A stretch of DNA of 64,000 nt from Desulfobacterales bacterium (GTDB lineage Bacteria; Desulfobacterota; Desulfobacteria; Desulfobacterales; Desulfosalsimonadaceae), in NCBI GenBank assembly GCA_034520365.1, contig JAXHNP010000002.1, forward strand, positions 1 through 64,000. The letters run 5' to 3'. The notes beneath the pieces were generated by a model. The model did not search any database. It was given only the letters and a program-made list of their open reading frames with translations, and had not been told where the DNA came from. Of this stretch, positions 33,856-41,605 are shown piece by piece; the first letter of the stretch is position 1; each line of letters begins with the position of its first letter. The translations under genes were made by a program, and so were the position numbers.

Positions 33856-34473
33856 TCAGGACCGGGGCGGATAGCGCGAAATAATATCGCAAAACGCGGC
33901 CACTGCTTTATCCAGCTGGTCGTTGACAATGACGTGCTGATAGAGATCTTTTTGGGCGATTTCCGCTTTTGCCGCATTCAGGCGTTTTTTGATGGTTTCC
34001 GGATCATCTCCCCCCCGCTTTTCAAGCCGCTCGCGAAGCACTTCAAGGGCAGGGGGCATGATAAATATCGTCACACTGTCGGGAAACTGTTTTAGAATCT
34101 GCCGCGCGCCCTGGACATCAATATCCAGCAGCACCCGTCGGCCGGAAGAGAGCTGCTGGCTCAAAAACGAAGCGGATGTGCCGTAATAGTGCCCATGCAC
34201 ATTGGCCCATTCCGCCCAATCGCCCTGCTGGATGCGTTTTTCAAACTCGGCCTTTGAGATAAAGAAATAATCCACGCCGTGTTTTTCACTGGTTCGCGGG
34301 GCACGGGTGGTAAAGGATATCGAGTAGATTAGGTCCGAAAACTGTTCGCGCGCGGCCTGACAAAGCGTTGATTTGCCGGCCCCTGAGGGCGCTGAAACGA
34401 TAAACAGGCGCCCTTTATGGGATTGTTCCCGGCTTTTAGCCTTGCGGTTTTCCGCCATTTTTTTTCTTTTCAT
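33856..34473 (-). CDS. gmk: Guanylate kinase
   Basis: A 205-residue kinase that phosphorylates GMP to GDP. The P-loop SAPSGAGKSTL is at residue 27; the GMP-binding part has YSISFTTRAPRTSEKHGVDYFF and LDIDVQGARQI. The gene overlaps the RemA-like gene by 38 bases; an alternative start five codons in (MAENRK) would shorten the overlap. The yicC-remA-gmk order is common in many bacteria. Confidence 0.95.
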   Translation of the reverse strand: MKRKKMAENRKAKSREQSHKGRLFIVSAPSGAGKSTLCQAAREQFSDLIYSISFTTRAPRTSEKHGVDYFFISKAEFEKRIQQGDWAEWANVHGHYYGTSASFLSQQLSSGRRVLLDIDVQGARQILKQFPDSVTIFIMPPALEVLRERLEKRGGDDPETIKKRLNAAKAEIAQKDLYQHVIVNDQLDKAVAAFCDIISRYPPRS

Positions 34474-34714
34474 TCAACACCGAGAGCCGCTGGGCGATGG
34501 TGTCCGTCTGAGTTGCGGATAAAAAGACATGATTGTTTTTCATCAGAATGATCGAGCGGGTGCGGCGGCCAAAAGTTCCATCAATCAGCCGGCCTTCCTC
34601 TTTGGCCTCCTCTTTCAGCCGTTTCATCGGCGCTGAATTGGGTGATACAATGGCAAGGACCTGATCGGCAATCACATAACTTCCAAAACCGATGTTCAGC
34701 AATTCGTAGGACAT
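34436..34714 (-). CDS. RemA/DUF370 family DNA-binding regulator
   Basis: A 92-residue DUF370 protein. It opens MSYELLNIGFGSYVIADQVLAI and has the SAPMKRLKEEAKEEGRLID stretch with RRTRSIILM near residue 53. In Bacillus, RemA activates biofilm matrix genes and binds DNA as ring-like oligomers; in proteobacteria its role is unknown. The start at 34714 follows ACAGGAG by about 8 bases. A longer frame to 34810 overlaps yicC and is not supported. Confidence 0.9.
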   Translation of the reverse strand: MSYELLNIGFGSYVIADQVLAIVSPNSAPMKRLKEEAKEEGRLIDGTFGRRTRSIILMKNNHVFLSATQTDTIAQRLSVLNEKKKNGGKPQG

Positions 34715-34730
34715 GTTTGATACTCCTGTA

Positions 34731-35612
34731 TCACTCAATGTTTTGCACCTGTTCGCGGATTTTTTCCAGTTCGGTTTTTGCGGCCACAATGGTATGAGAA
34801 ATTTCCGCATGGCCGGCTTTACTGCCCATGGTGTTAAATTCCCGGTTAAATTCCTGAAGCAGAAAATTAAGTGACCGGCCGGCGGGTTCCAGGCCGGTCA
34901 TGAGTTGTTCGAATTGATCCAGATGGCTTTTGGCGCGGACGATTTCTTCCGAAATGTCGCTTTTGTCCGCAAGAAATGCGGCCTCCTGGGCGATCCGGGC
35001 GTTATCCACATCGATCATGCCATGGGTCAGGGTGTTGATCCGTTCCTTTAAGCGTTCCTGATAGACTTCCAGAAGTCCCGAAGACCGGCTTTCAATTTTC
35101 TGGATCATACCGTTTATGGTTTGCAGCCGTTTCTCAAGATCTGCGGCAATATTTTTGCCCTCCGCGGTTTTCATGTCCATGAATTCGGCAAGGACCCGCT
35201 CCAGGGCCTCTGATACGGCCGCCCAGATGGTCTCGGCCTCAACTTCCGTCTTTGCGGGTTCGATGACGCCGGATTTGGCGGCAAGCAGGCTTAACGGGAC
35301 AGGTTCCTCAAGATGTAAATGTTCCTTTAGCGTTTTTAGGGCGGCATAATAGCCTTCGGCCATGGATTTGTTCACTTCAAAGGCTTCGGGCGCCTCTGAA
35401 ACCGACTGGATGGAAAGCTTGATTTCAATACGTCCCCGGCTGATTTTTTCCGAAACCGCCAGCCGGATTTTTTCTTCCAGAAACTGGTAGTTGGGGGGAA
35501 TCCGGAAGGTAAAATCCAGGTACCGGCTGTTGTAGCCGCGGATTTCCATTGTCACACGGGTTTGATCAATGGTCAGCTCCGTGTCAGCATAGGCGGTCAT
35601 GCTTCGAATCAT
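34731..35612 (-). CDS. yicC: YicC-family endoribonuclease
   Basis: A 293-residue YicC/YloC protein. It begins MIRSMTAYADTE as in the family, has the NSRYLDFTFRIPPNYQFLEEKIR core near residue 30 and ends with the DUF1732 part carrying SLNFLLQEFNREFNTMGSKA. E. coli YicC is an endoribonuclease linked to small RNA turnover. Its ATG overlaps the stop of the DUF4416 gene (ATGA), so the two are coupled. Confidence 0.93.
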   Translation of the reverse strand: MIRSMTAYADTELTIDQTRVTMEIRGYNSRYLDFTFRIPPNYQFLEEKIRLAVSEKISRGRIEIKLSIQSVSEAPEAFEVNKSMAEGYYAALKTLKEHLHLEEPVPLSLLAAKSGVIEPAKTEVEAETIWAAVSEALERVLAEFMDMKTAEGKNIAADLEKRLQTINGMIQKIESRSSGLLEVYQERLKERINTLTHGMIDVDNARIAQEAAFLADKSDISEEIVRAKSHLDQFEQLMTGLEPAGRSLNFLLQEFNREFNTMGSKAGHAEISHTIVAAKTELEKIREQVQNIE

Positions 35613-36145
35613 AGGCGTCCGTCCGCTTTCAAATCTTTAAGGTATTTGCTGCGCGCCCGGGTTAAAAACTCACGCATCCGGGCTTCCGTATAATCCGGAT
35701 AGGTCCAGGGCAGGGGTTGAAATCTGCCGTTCTGATAAATGAGCGTCAGATCCGCATATATATTTTTACCGAGATAGATGCGATGGGTATAGTTTTTACC
35801 CGTTGCCAGGACAAACCGCTCAGCCAGCAGATAGCCGGGATCAATGTTTATTTGCCGCTTGCCGGCTGCCGTGTAGTCCGTTTCGATGGCATTGGTGTAG
35901 AGCTTGATATCCGGCAGATCGGCCTGGTTAATGTGCGGGCCGAATGCGGTCATCCGCCGGCAAAGACCGGCGCCCATTTCCGGTTCATAGTAGTCGGTCC
36001 AGTTGAATGAAAACCTGCGGCTGATGATATCAATCGGCCCGAATTTATCCTGAAGCCGCTCAAATACCGGCTGAACCAGGCGGGTATGGTTTGTAAACAG
36101 GCCGATAATCAGCTTGGCGGACTTTGGCGGCACGGGCCGGCTCAT
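35609..36145 (-). CDS. DUF4416 family protein
   Basis: A 178-residue protein matching DUF4416, a family of unknown function frequent in Desulfobacterota and related anaerobes. Recognisable stretches are KLIIGLFTNHTRL at the N-terminus, FNWTDYYEPEMG near residue 46 and INIDPGYL near 100, followed by RIYLGKNIYADLTL. No catalytic motif or membrane segment is obvious. It lies between the Trm112-like gene and yicC, overlapping yicC by four bases. Confidence 0.85.
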   Translation of the reverse strand: MSRPVPPKSAKLIIGLFTNHTRLVQPVFERLQDKFGPIDIISRRFSFNWTDYYEPEMGAGLCRRMTAFGPHINQADLPDIKLYTNAIETDYTAAGKRQINIDPGYLLAERFVLATGKNYTHRIYLGKNIYADLTLIYQNGRFQPLPWTYPDYTEARMREFLTRARSKYLKDLKADGRL

Positions 36146-36161
36146 CAGATACGTCCCGGCT

Positions 36162-36335
36162 TTATTCGTCCAAGGGTTGGGCCTCGTCGATTAACATCAC
36201 CGGAATATCATCCCGGATTTCATACATGAGCTTGCAGTGGTCGCATATCAAGCCGTCCCGGGATTCATTCAGATGGATGGGCCCCTTGCATTTGGGGCAC
36301 ACGAGGATATCCAGCAGTTCCTGGCTCACAGCCAT
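36162..36335 (-). CDS. Trm112-like small zinc protein
   Basis: A 57-residue protein. It begins MAVSQELLDILVCPKCKG, with a CPKC pair, a second CDHC pair near residue 32 and the ending IRDDIPVMLIDEA that is typical of the Trm112/YcaR family. In eukaryotes and archaea Trm112 activates methyltransferases; bacterial members are often near LPS or tRNA genes. The gene ends 16 bases before the DUF4416 start, in the same direction. AAGGAGG lies about 9 bases before the ATG. Confidence 0.88.
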   Translation of the reverse strand: MAVSQELLDILVCPKCKGPIHLNESRDGLICDHCKLMYEIRDDIPVMLIDEAQPLDE

Positions 36336-36419
36336 TTTTAAGCCTCCTTTGGCGCGAAATAATAAAAAAAACTACATAGCAGAGGGCAGGCCGGTTTGCA
36401 ATGATCATTCACGGAGATC

Positions 36420-36571
36420 CACGATGAATTTGTTCTGGCGAACAACCCTATAGCCATGGGGTTGTTCGCATGTAAGGTCGGCACGGTGGCCGACCCTACA
36501 AAATGTCGGCATTGTCGCGTAGGGCGGGCCACCGTGCCCGCCTGAAAAATAGATAGAACAAATTTAACGTG
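36420..36571. mobile_element. MITE copy 1 (about 150 bp)
   Basis: Ends are imperfect 17-bp inverted repeats, CACGATGAATTTGTTCT and the complement of CACGTTAAATTTGTTCT. The inside holds small palindromes (a GAACAACCC/GGGTTGTTC pair, a GGTCGGC/GCCGACC pair around CACGGTGG, and GGGCGGGCC/GCCCGCC). A copy more than 90 percent alike lies inverted at 44127-44279. No coding capacity. It separates the Trm112-like gene from tRNA-Arg. Confidence 0.8.
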
Positions 36572-36623
36572 AGCGGAGATCCCTAACGATTGCCAAAACC
36601 TAAAAGAAAATGAAAAGATGGGG

Positions 36624-36699
36624 TGGTACGCCCGGCAGGATTCGAACCTGCGATCTTCAGCTCCGGAGGCTGACGCCCTATCCACTGGGCCACGGGCGC
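36624..36699 (-). tRNA. tRNA-Arg (CCG anticodon)
   Basis: A complete 76-base cloverleaf with encoded CCA. The acceptor stem GCGCCCG pairs with CGGGCGT, the anticodon arm TCAGC-CTCCGGA-GCTGA gives anticodon CCG, and the T-arm has GGTTCGAATCC. It reads CGG codons. Confidence 0.97.
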
Positions 36700-36710
36700 G
36701 CTTGGGTATC

Positions 36711-36739
36711 ACCTAAATTGAGCGATTTTCAATTTAGGT
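36711..36739. repeat. Short copy of the AATCGCTCAA repeat
   Basis: A perfect 10-bp inverted repeat ACCTAAATTG / CAATTTAGGT around AGCGATTTT. It shares its core with repeats at 33801 and 39931. Next to it, 36769-36791 forms a hairpin (GCATGATTTT/AAAATCATGC) that ends at the folC stop codon. Confidence 0.65.
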
Positions 36740-36788
36740 ATCAATTACATGAACCGATGGGCCGTCGTCAAGCATGATTTTAGAAAAA

Positions 36789-38075
36789 TCATGCGCTCAA
36801 TTGCATCTCATCAAGCGCCGCACTCGCCTCGCCCACCACATAGAGCGAGCCGGCAATACAGATCAGATCGTCTGCTTCGGTTATACGGTAAGCATGCGCC
36901 ACCGCTTCCGCAACATCCGAAATTACATCAAAGTCCGGTATCAGGTCCCGCCCGATCTGCGCAAGGGTTTCAGCCGGAAGACTGCGATCGATTCCGGGGC
37001 GGGTGAATACGGCCCGGTGGCATTGCGGCAGAATGGACTGCAGCATGGATCTATAGGGCTTGTCATCCAGGATGCCGATGACCAGAGTGATTTTGCGATC
37101 CGCCATCTGCTTTTTTAAGAATCTGGCCAAATGCCGGGCGGCCATAAGATTATGGGCCCCGTCAATAAGGATCCGGGGCCGGGTATAACGCATTTCTAAA
37201 CGCCCCGGCCAATGATTGGTCTTCAGACCGGTCTGAATGGCGGAAAAATCAATGGCATGTTTACAGTTTAGAATTTCACAGGCGGCCAGCACAATGGCGG
37301 CATTGTCGATCTGGTGGTTTCCGGTCAGACGGGTCTGCATATTCGGCCAGACATGCTCAATACCGTAATAGGTAAATGTCCCGGTCCCGGGGGTTCGCCG
37401 CACCCGAAAGTGTTCGCCTATCCGATAGAATGGGGCATCGCAGGCCGCGGCCGTCTGCCGGATAACCTCAACAGCCGCCTTCTGTCTGGCGCCGGTGATG
37501 ACCGGCGTGTGCGGCTTAATAATGCCGGCCTTTTCCCCGGCAATGGCGGCAATGCTGTGGCCGAGATAGTCGCGGTGTTCCATGGAGATATTGGATATAA
37601 TAGAAATTTCCGGTTGAAGAATGTTGGTCGCATCCAGGCGCCCGCCCATACCGGTTTCAACCACCGCCCAATCCACATTTTCCGCAGCAAAAGCGTAAAG
37701 CGCCATGGCCGTGGTATACTCGAAAAAGGTAGCTTCCCTGTCGCCGTGATGGGCTTTTTTAGCGGCTTCATAGGCATCCACTACCCCCTGATTTGGGATT
37801 TCCTCATTATTGATACGGATGCGTTCGTTAAACCTTACCAGGTGAGGCGAAGTGTAGAGTCCCACCCGGTAGCCGGCATGAAATAGAATGTTGGCCATTG
37901 CCGAAGCAATAGATCCCTTGCCGTTTGTGCCGGCGATGTGGATGGTTAAAAACTGATGCTGGGGATTGCCCAGATTTTCCAACATGCCGCGGATAATATC
38001 CAGCCCCAGGATAATGCCAAAGCGCCTGAGGCCATACATTTCAGTCAGGCATTGCTGATAGCGATTCTGGTCCAT
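36789..38075 (-). CDS. folC: Dihydrofolate/folylpolyglutamate synthase
   Basis: A 428-residue Mur-ligase-like enzyme. It adds glutamate to folates. The ATP-binding motif is HIAGTNGKGSIASAMANIL near residue 46; EYTTAMALYAFAAENVDWAVVETGMGGRLDATN near 120 carries the conserved Glu and Gly-rich part, and IISNISMEHRDYLG near 160 the metal His. DGAHNLMAARHLA near 300 is the C-terminal substrate motif. Length is typical. A hairpin at its 3' end may end the transcript. Confidence 0.94.
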   Translation of the reverse strand: MDQNRYQQCLTEMYGLRRFGIILGLDIIRGMLENLGNPQHQFLTIHIAGTNGKGSIASAMANILFHAGYRVGLYTSPHLVRFNERIRINNEEIPNQGVVDAYEAAKKAHHGDREATFFEYTTAMALYAFAAENVDWAVVETGMGGRLDATNILQPEISIISNISMEHRDYLGHSIAAIAGEKAGIIKPHTPVITGARQKAAVEVIRQTAAACDAPFYRIGEHFRVRRTPGTGTFTYYGIEHVWPNMQTRLTGNHQIDNAAIVLAACEILNCKHAIDFSAIQTGLKTNHWPGRLEMRYTRPRILIDGAHNLMAARHLARFLKKQMADRKITLVIGILDDKPYRSMLQSILPQCHRAVFTRPGIDRSLPAETLAQIGRDLIPDFDVISDVAEAVAHAYRITEADDLICIAGSLYVVGEASAALDEMQLSA

Positions 38076-38126
38076 TCTTTAACAGCCATTTGATTATCGA
38101 TGATACGTCCGAGCAGACAGGCACAT

Positions 38127-38163
38127 AAAAAACCCGGTCAGCGGTAATCCGGCTGACCGGGCT
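38127..38163 (-). terminator. Rho-independent terminator of rpsU
   Basis: On the minus strand, GCCCGGTCAGC and GCTGACCGGG form a strong stem with an 8-base loop, directly followed by TTTTTT. It lies 25 bases after the rpsU stop codon. Confidence 0.9.
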
Positions 38164-38188
38164 AAACGAGCTTGAAATCGTTCAAAAA

Positions 38189-38422
38189 CTAAGAGCGCTT
38201 TGTCTTGCGGTACCGCTGGTAGCGTTTCTGCCGTTTGGCTTCGGCAATCCGCTGACGCCGAAGCGCTTCCCTGCGTTTACGCCGTCGGTACTCGGTCGGT
38301 TTCTCATAGTTCTTCTTCATTTTGAGTCGTTTGAACAATCCGTCGTTTTGAATTTTTTTCTTCAAAACGCGAAGTGCCCGTTCGACATCATTGTCGTCGA
38401 CGCGAACCGAGATTTCTTTCAA
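38189..38422 (-). CDS. rpsU: 30S ribosomal protein S21
   Basis: A 77-residue basic protein: KEISVRVDDNDVERALRVLKKK, then the Arg/Lys-rich tail YRRRKRREALRRQR. S21 helps mRNA bind the 30S platform. The frame opens at a TTG codon (38422), 8 bases after GGGGG, and matches the family's usual N-terminus there, so TTG initiation is the likely reading. It has its own promoter and terminator. Confidence 0.93.
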   Translation of the reverse strand: MKEISVRVDDNDVERALRVLKKKIQNDGLFKRLKMKKNYEKPTEYRRRKRREALRRQRIAEAKRQKRYQRYRKTKRS

Positions 38423-38440
38423 AAATTTCGCCCCCTTTAC

Positions 38441-38469
38441 AGTATATTTACTTCAAAACTCAAAATTAA
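38441..38469 (-). promoter_or_regulatory. Probable rpsU promoter
   Basis: Minus-strand -10 TATACT at 38441-38446, 17-base spacing, and a weak -35 TTAATT at 38464-38469. It lies about 20 bases before the start codon of rpsU, with the ribosome site in between. Confidence 0.45.
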
Positions 38470-38509
38470 AACATATATACAAAAATTTCAAGCACAGGTG
38501 GTCGGCGCG

Positions 38510-39074
38510 CACGGCTAATTTGTTCTAACCGCAAAATCCATACCCCCGGTCCTGTTAACGCTAAGGTTGGGATTCGTTTTCTTCGCTATCGGGATCGAAA
38601 TCGGGATCGAAATCGCTATCGGGATCGAAATCGATGCTGTAGACTTCCTGATCCTCTCGAACTTGGTATCCTCTTCCGCCGAGACGGCTGAGCATCGCGG
38701 CCATACGGTCGAGTTCATCCTTGCGGTTCCGGCTTTCCATCTTGTCCAGCGCCTTGCCGACAACCAGCACATCTTGAATCGCCGCGCACTCAAGCGCGGA
38801 GCCACGAGCGATTTCGAAATAACGCCTTCGGTCGGCTTCCGCGGTCTTGCCATTACCTTCGGCGATATTGAGCGGTATCGACTGGCTGGCCCGAAGCCAT
38901 TGATCCCGGGCGGGCCGATGGACTCCGTTCAGGCTGTCGGCCTTCTCGTAAACCCATGCAACGTAGCCTATTGAAAGGCGATAGACGTCCAGTTTTTCGC
39001 GTCCAAGGGTCATATTTTTTTCGATTTCGATCCCGATAGCGATTTCGATTTGGATACAGAACAAATTAGCCGTG
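38510..39074. mobile_element. 565-bp cassette with 17-bp terminal inverted repeats carrying a four-helix-bundle gene
   Basis: CACGGCTAATTTGTTCT at 38510-38526 and its exact complement at 39058-39074 enclose a single gene. These ends match the ends of the two MITEs at 36420 and 44127 (consensus CACG-n-n-n-AATTTGTTCT). Outside the repeats GGTCGGC stretches also match. The cassette is therefore related to the MITEs, perhaps by one MITE family carrying or flanking the gene. No transposase is present. Confidence 0.6.
38561..39013 (-). CDS. Four-helix-bundle protein (S23 / 23S rRNA intervening-sequence family)
   Basis: About 150 residues. It starts MTLGREKLDVYRLSIGYVAW and has ASQSIPLNIAEGNGK near residue 43 and RRRYFEIARGSALE near 62, the hallmarks of the S23/IVP family, to which the Avd protein of diversity-generating retroelements also belongs. 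The usual protein ends near residue 120; the rest (acidic, Asp/Phe/Ser-rich) is encoded by a 12-bp repeat (about 38584-38634). An inverted copy of that repeat lies just upstream of the start codon (39020-39052). No Shine-Dalgarno is visible. No reverse transcriptase or rRNA is near, so its role here is unknown. Confidence 0.82.
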   Translation of the reverse strand: MTLGREKLDVYRLSIGYVAWVYEKADSLNGVHRPARDQWLRASQSIPLNIAEGNGKTAEADRRRYFEIARGSALECAAIQDVLVVGKALDKMESRNRKDELDRMAAMLSRLGGRGYQVREDQEVYSIDFDPDSDFDPDFDPDSEENESQP

Positions 39075-39133
39075 GGTCGGCGCGGTGGCCGACCCTGCAA
39101 AATTCCGCCTTACAAAACAGAACAAATTTAGCG
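39058..39133. mobile_element. Shortened MITE relative
   Basis: Holds GGTCGGC-GCGGTGG-CCGACCC followed by GCAAAAT as in the full MITEs, then a shortened middle and the right end AGAACAAATT. Its left end is also the right inverted repeat of the four-helix-bundle cassette. It ends 9 bases after the stop codon side of adk. Confidence 0.6.
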
Positions 39134-39141
39134 CAGCCGGA

Positions 39142-39819
39142 TCAGGCCTCAAGCTTTTTAACCAGTTCATCCGCCACTTCATCCACGCTGGCCTTGCCAT
39201 CAAGCGTGATGTACTTGATGCCTTCCTGATCGGCAATGTCCCGGAAATAATAGGCGGCTGCCAGCGTGCCTTCCGTATCATCATAGTAGATAGCATGACG
39301 CTTGTCGATGGCCGCCTCGTCCTGGTCGTCATCGCGTTTGGAAAGTTCGCCGCCGCATACCCGGCATTTGTCGCCATCCGGCTTGATGGCATCAATATAG
39401 ATATTGTTTGGATGATTGTTGTCATTGACGCAAAGGCGGCGGCCCATGATCCGGTTTTTGGCGATTTCCCGGTCAAGCTCCATTTCAATGACGACATCGA
39501 GTTTCATGTTTTCTTTTTTCAAGGCCTCATGAAGTTTTACCGCCTGGTTTTTATTCCGGGGGAATCCGTCCAGGAGCCAGCCGTTTTTGCAGTCATCTTC
39601 TTTCAGCCGGTCAAGAATCATCGGGATGGTGATATCATCGGGGACCAGATCACCTTTGTCGATGTAGGCCTTGGCCTGTTTGCCCAGTTCGGTGCCGCCT
39701 TTGATATTTTCTCTGAAAATGGCGCCGGATTCGATATGGGGGATGTTGTATTTTTTCTTTAAAATAGCGCCCTGCGTACCCTTGCCGCTGCCGTTCGGAC
39801 CGAAAAATAAAATGTTCAT
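39142..39819 (-). CDS. adk: Adenylate kinase with a Cys/His metal site
   Basis: A 225-residue long-form adenylate kinase, catalysing ATP + AMP to 2 ADP. The P-loop is GPNGSGKGTQ at residue 8, the AMP site has GFPRNKNQA near 90. The LID domain carries C-x5-H-x15-C-x2-C (starting at Cys129 or close: LCVNDNNHP to KCRVCGG), exactly the pattern of the Desulfovibrio gigas enzyme, which binds Zn, Co or Fe. Sulfate reducers need much adenylate kinase because sulfate activation forms AMP from ATP via APS. AGGAG lies close upstream. Confidence 0.95.
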   Translation of the reverse strand: MNILFFGPNGSGKGTQGAILKKKYNIPHIESGAIFRENIKGGTELGKQAKAYIDKGDLVPDDITIPMILDRLKEDDCKNGWLLDGFPRNKNQAVKLHEALKKENMKLDVVIEMELDREIAKNRIMGRRLCVNDNNHPNNIYIDAIKPDGDKCRVCGGELSKRDDDQDEAAIDKRHAIYYDDTEGTLAAAYYFRDIADQEGIKYITLDGKASVDEVADELVKKLEA

Positions 39820-39930
39820 CTGGCTTTCTCCTTTTTTAAATATCGATAAATCCCGAATAAACCCTTTAATGCACGATTTGCAAAAAATTTGATAAAACTA
39901 TTCTCATAATAGAAACATCCCGCCCTGTCA

Positions 39931-39990
39931 ACCTAAATTGAGCGACCTAAATTGAGCGATTTTCAAGTTTGCCCCAGATACAATTTAGGT
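39931..39990. repeat. Long copy of the AATCGCTCAA repeat
   Basis: Starts with a 14-bp tandem duplication (ACCTAAATTGAGCG twice) and runs to CAATTTAGGT, containing the inverted equivalent of 33801-33838. It ends at the stop codon of the nucleotidyltransferase gene. Confidence 0.65.
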
Positions 39991-41363
39991 CAAATAAGGT
40001 TGTGGCGTTTGATAAAATTTTTAATCCATTCCAGGGCTTCGGCCCGGCTCTGGAGGCGGCCGGCCAGCCGTTTTTCTTCAATACGGGCAAGCAGTTTATT
40101 AAACAGCGGCGAGGGGGTCAGATTGAGTTCTCCGATCAGGTCATGGCCGTTTATCAGGGGCGGCTGTTTGGCTTTTTCTGCAAAGTCAAGCAGATAGGTA
40201 TACACGAGATCCCGGCAGAAGCGCTCAAACGTTTCCGTCAGCCGCTCCTCATTTTTTTTGCCCCGGGCATCGGCCATGGCGTGTATCAGCAGATCAACAG
40301 CAGGGCCCCGGGATTTCATAAAAAAGCGGGCAATGCCCTTGCATGTCAGGGTTTGCTGCTGATGCGCCATGAACAGGTGCAGCGGTCTTAAATGGTTTCG
40401 GATGATAAAATCCAGGTAGGCGGACCATTCGTTTGCAAGTTTTAGCCGTCGGCTGATGGGGCGGAGCATATCCGCGCCGAGGGCTTCATGGTTATAAAAA
40501 TGGGCGGCGCCGTCTTTATCTGTGGTGCGGGCCCGGGGTTTGCCGATATCGTGCAAAAGCATTGCCAGTTTTAAGCGGGCCGGGTCATGAAGCAGGGGCT
40601 CCGGCAGAACCGCGGCTTTTTCAAACATCGTGTTCAGGGAACTCAGAAGCTTTTCAAGCTGAAAGTAAGCCGCCATGGTGTGTTCAAATGCGTCAAAAGT
40701 GTGATGGGCATTCTGTGTGCAGGTTTTTAACGGCTGCAATTCGTCAAATATTTCAGTGAGAAGTTTGGTCTCGTCCATTTCACGCAGACAGGAGTGGCTT
40801 TGCGGGCAGGCCAGCAGTTTTATCAGTTCTTCCCTGACCCGTTCGCCCGCCGTATGCTTGATTCGGCCGGCATGTTGGGTAATTGCGGCTTTGGTGGGCG
40901 CCTCGATTTCAAACCCTAACAGGGCGGCATGCCGGAATGCCCGGAGCAGCCGTACCGGATCGGCCCGAAGGTTTTCTTCAGAGACCATCCGGATACGCCG
41001 TGCCTTAAGATCCGTCAGCCCATTAAAAATATCGATGAATCGCCTTTTTCCCATATCCCATGCCATGGCATTAACGGTAAAGTCCCGCCGTTTCAAATCG
41101 TCATAAATACTATCTCCTTCAATCGGTGCCACATCAAATGTCAATTCGCCGGAAACGATTCGGTATATTGAAAAATCCGGCTTGCCAAGTACGATCATTC
41201 GGCTGCCTGCATTTTCAGCAATCTTTCGGGCCAGGGGTTCACAAGGTTTTGGCGCGGCGATATCATAGTCAGTGGGCTGTCTGCCCAGCAGCATATCGCG
41301 AACCGTGCCGCCGACTAAAAAGGCACCGGGCGCATTGGGTATCACTCGGGGCAGCATCATCAT
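39990..41363 (-). CDS. CCA-adding / poly(A) polymerase family nucleotidyltransferase
   Basis: A 457-residue class II nucleotidyltransferase with an HD domain. The head has LVGGTVRDMLLG and the metal-binding DYDIAAP near residue 37, then DFTVNAMAWD near 95 and RLLRAFRHAALLGFEI near 140. The HD part is AMLLHDIGKPRARTTDKDG near residue 270, with HEALGAD following. It probably repairs or adds CCA at tRNA 3' ends; a poly(A) polymerase role cannot be excluded, since the two share the fold. Its stop codon lies inside a dispersed repeat. Confidence 0.88.
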   Translation of the reverse strand: MMMLPRVIPNAPGAFLVGGTVRDMLLGRQPTDYDIAAPKPCEPLARKIAENAGSRMIVLGKPDFSIYRIVSGELTFDVAPIEGDSIYDDLKRRDFTVNAMAWDMGKRRFIDIFNGLTDLKARRIRMVSEENLRADPVRLLRAFRHAALLGFEIEAPTKAAITQHAGRIKHTAGERVREELIKLLACPQSHSCLREMDETKLLTEIFDELQPLKTCTQNAHHTFDAFEHTMAAYFQLEKLLSSLNTMFEKAAVLPEPLLHDPARLKLAMLLHDIGKPRARTTDKDGAAHFYNHEALGADMLRPISRRLKLANEWSAYLDFIIRNHLRPLHLFMAHQQQTLTCKGIARFFMKSRGPAVDLLIHAMADARGKKNEERLTETFERFCRDLVYTYLLDFAEKAKQPPLINGHDLIGELNLTPSPLFNKLLARIEEKRLAGRLQSRAEALEWIKNFIKRHNLI

Positions 41364-41605
41364 CGGATTTTTTTGGAATTTTTCATCAAGCCCATTAATT
41401 TTTTTATTGATTTATATACCATTATTTATTATGAAGTCCTCTTTTTTAAACTTTATTCACAGAAGCCCGGGGTTACGCGGTTTTCTTGACGGCGGTATCG
41501 GACAGCCTCAATCAGTCCCCGGCAAAAACCGTACACTATCCCCGCCGCCTTTTTCATTTATACACCGAGACCGTTGGGATTTTCAATGAAAGGCTGAAGT
41601 CAGAT

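Noticed and set aside
36338-36712. Open frame across the MITE and the tRNA-Arg region
   Set aside because: It covers the tRNA gene and repeat sequence on the same strand, so it is a chance frame.
38510-39074. A diversity-generating retroelement or 23S rRNA intervening sequence around the S23/Avd-like gene
   Set aside because: No reverse transcriptase, template/variable repeat pair or rRNA sequence is present in the window.
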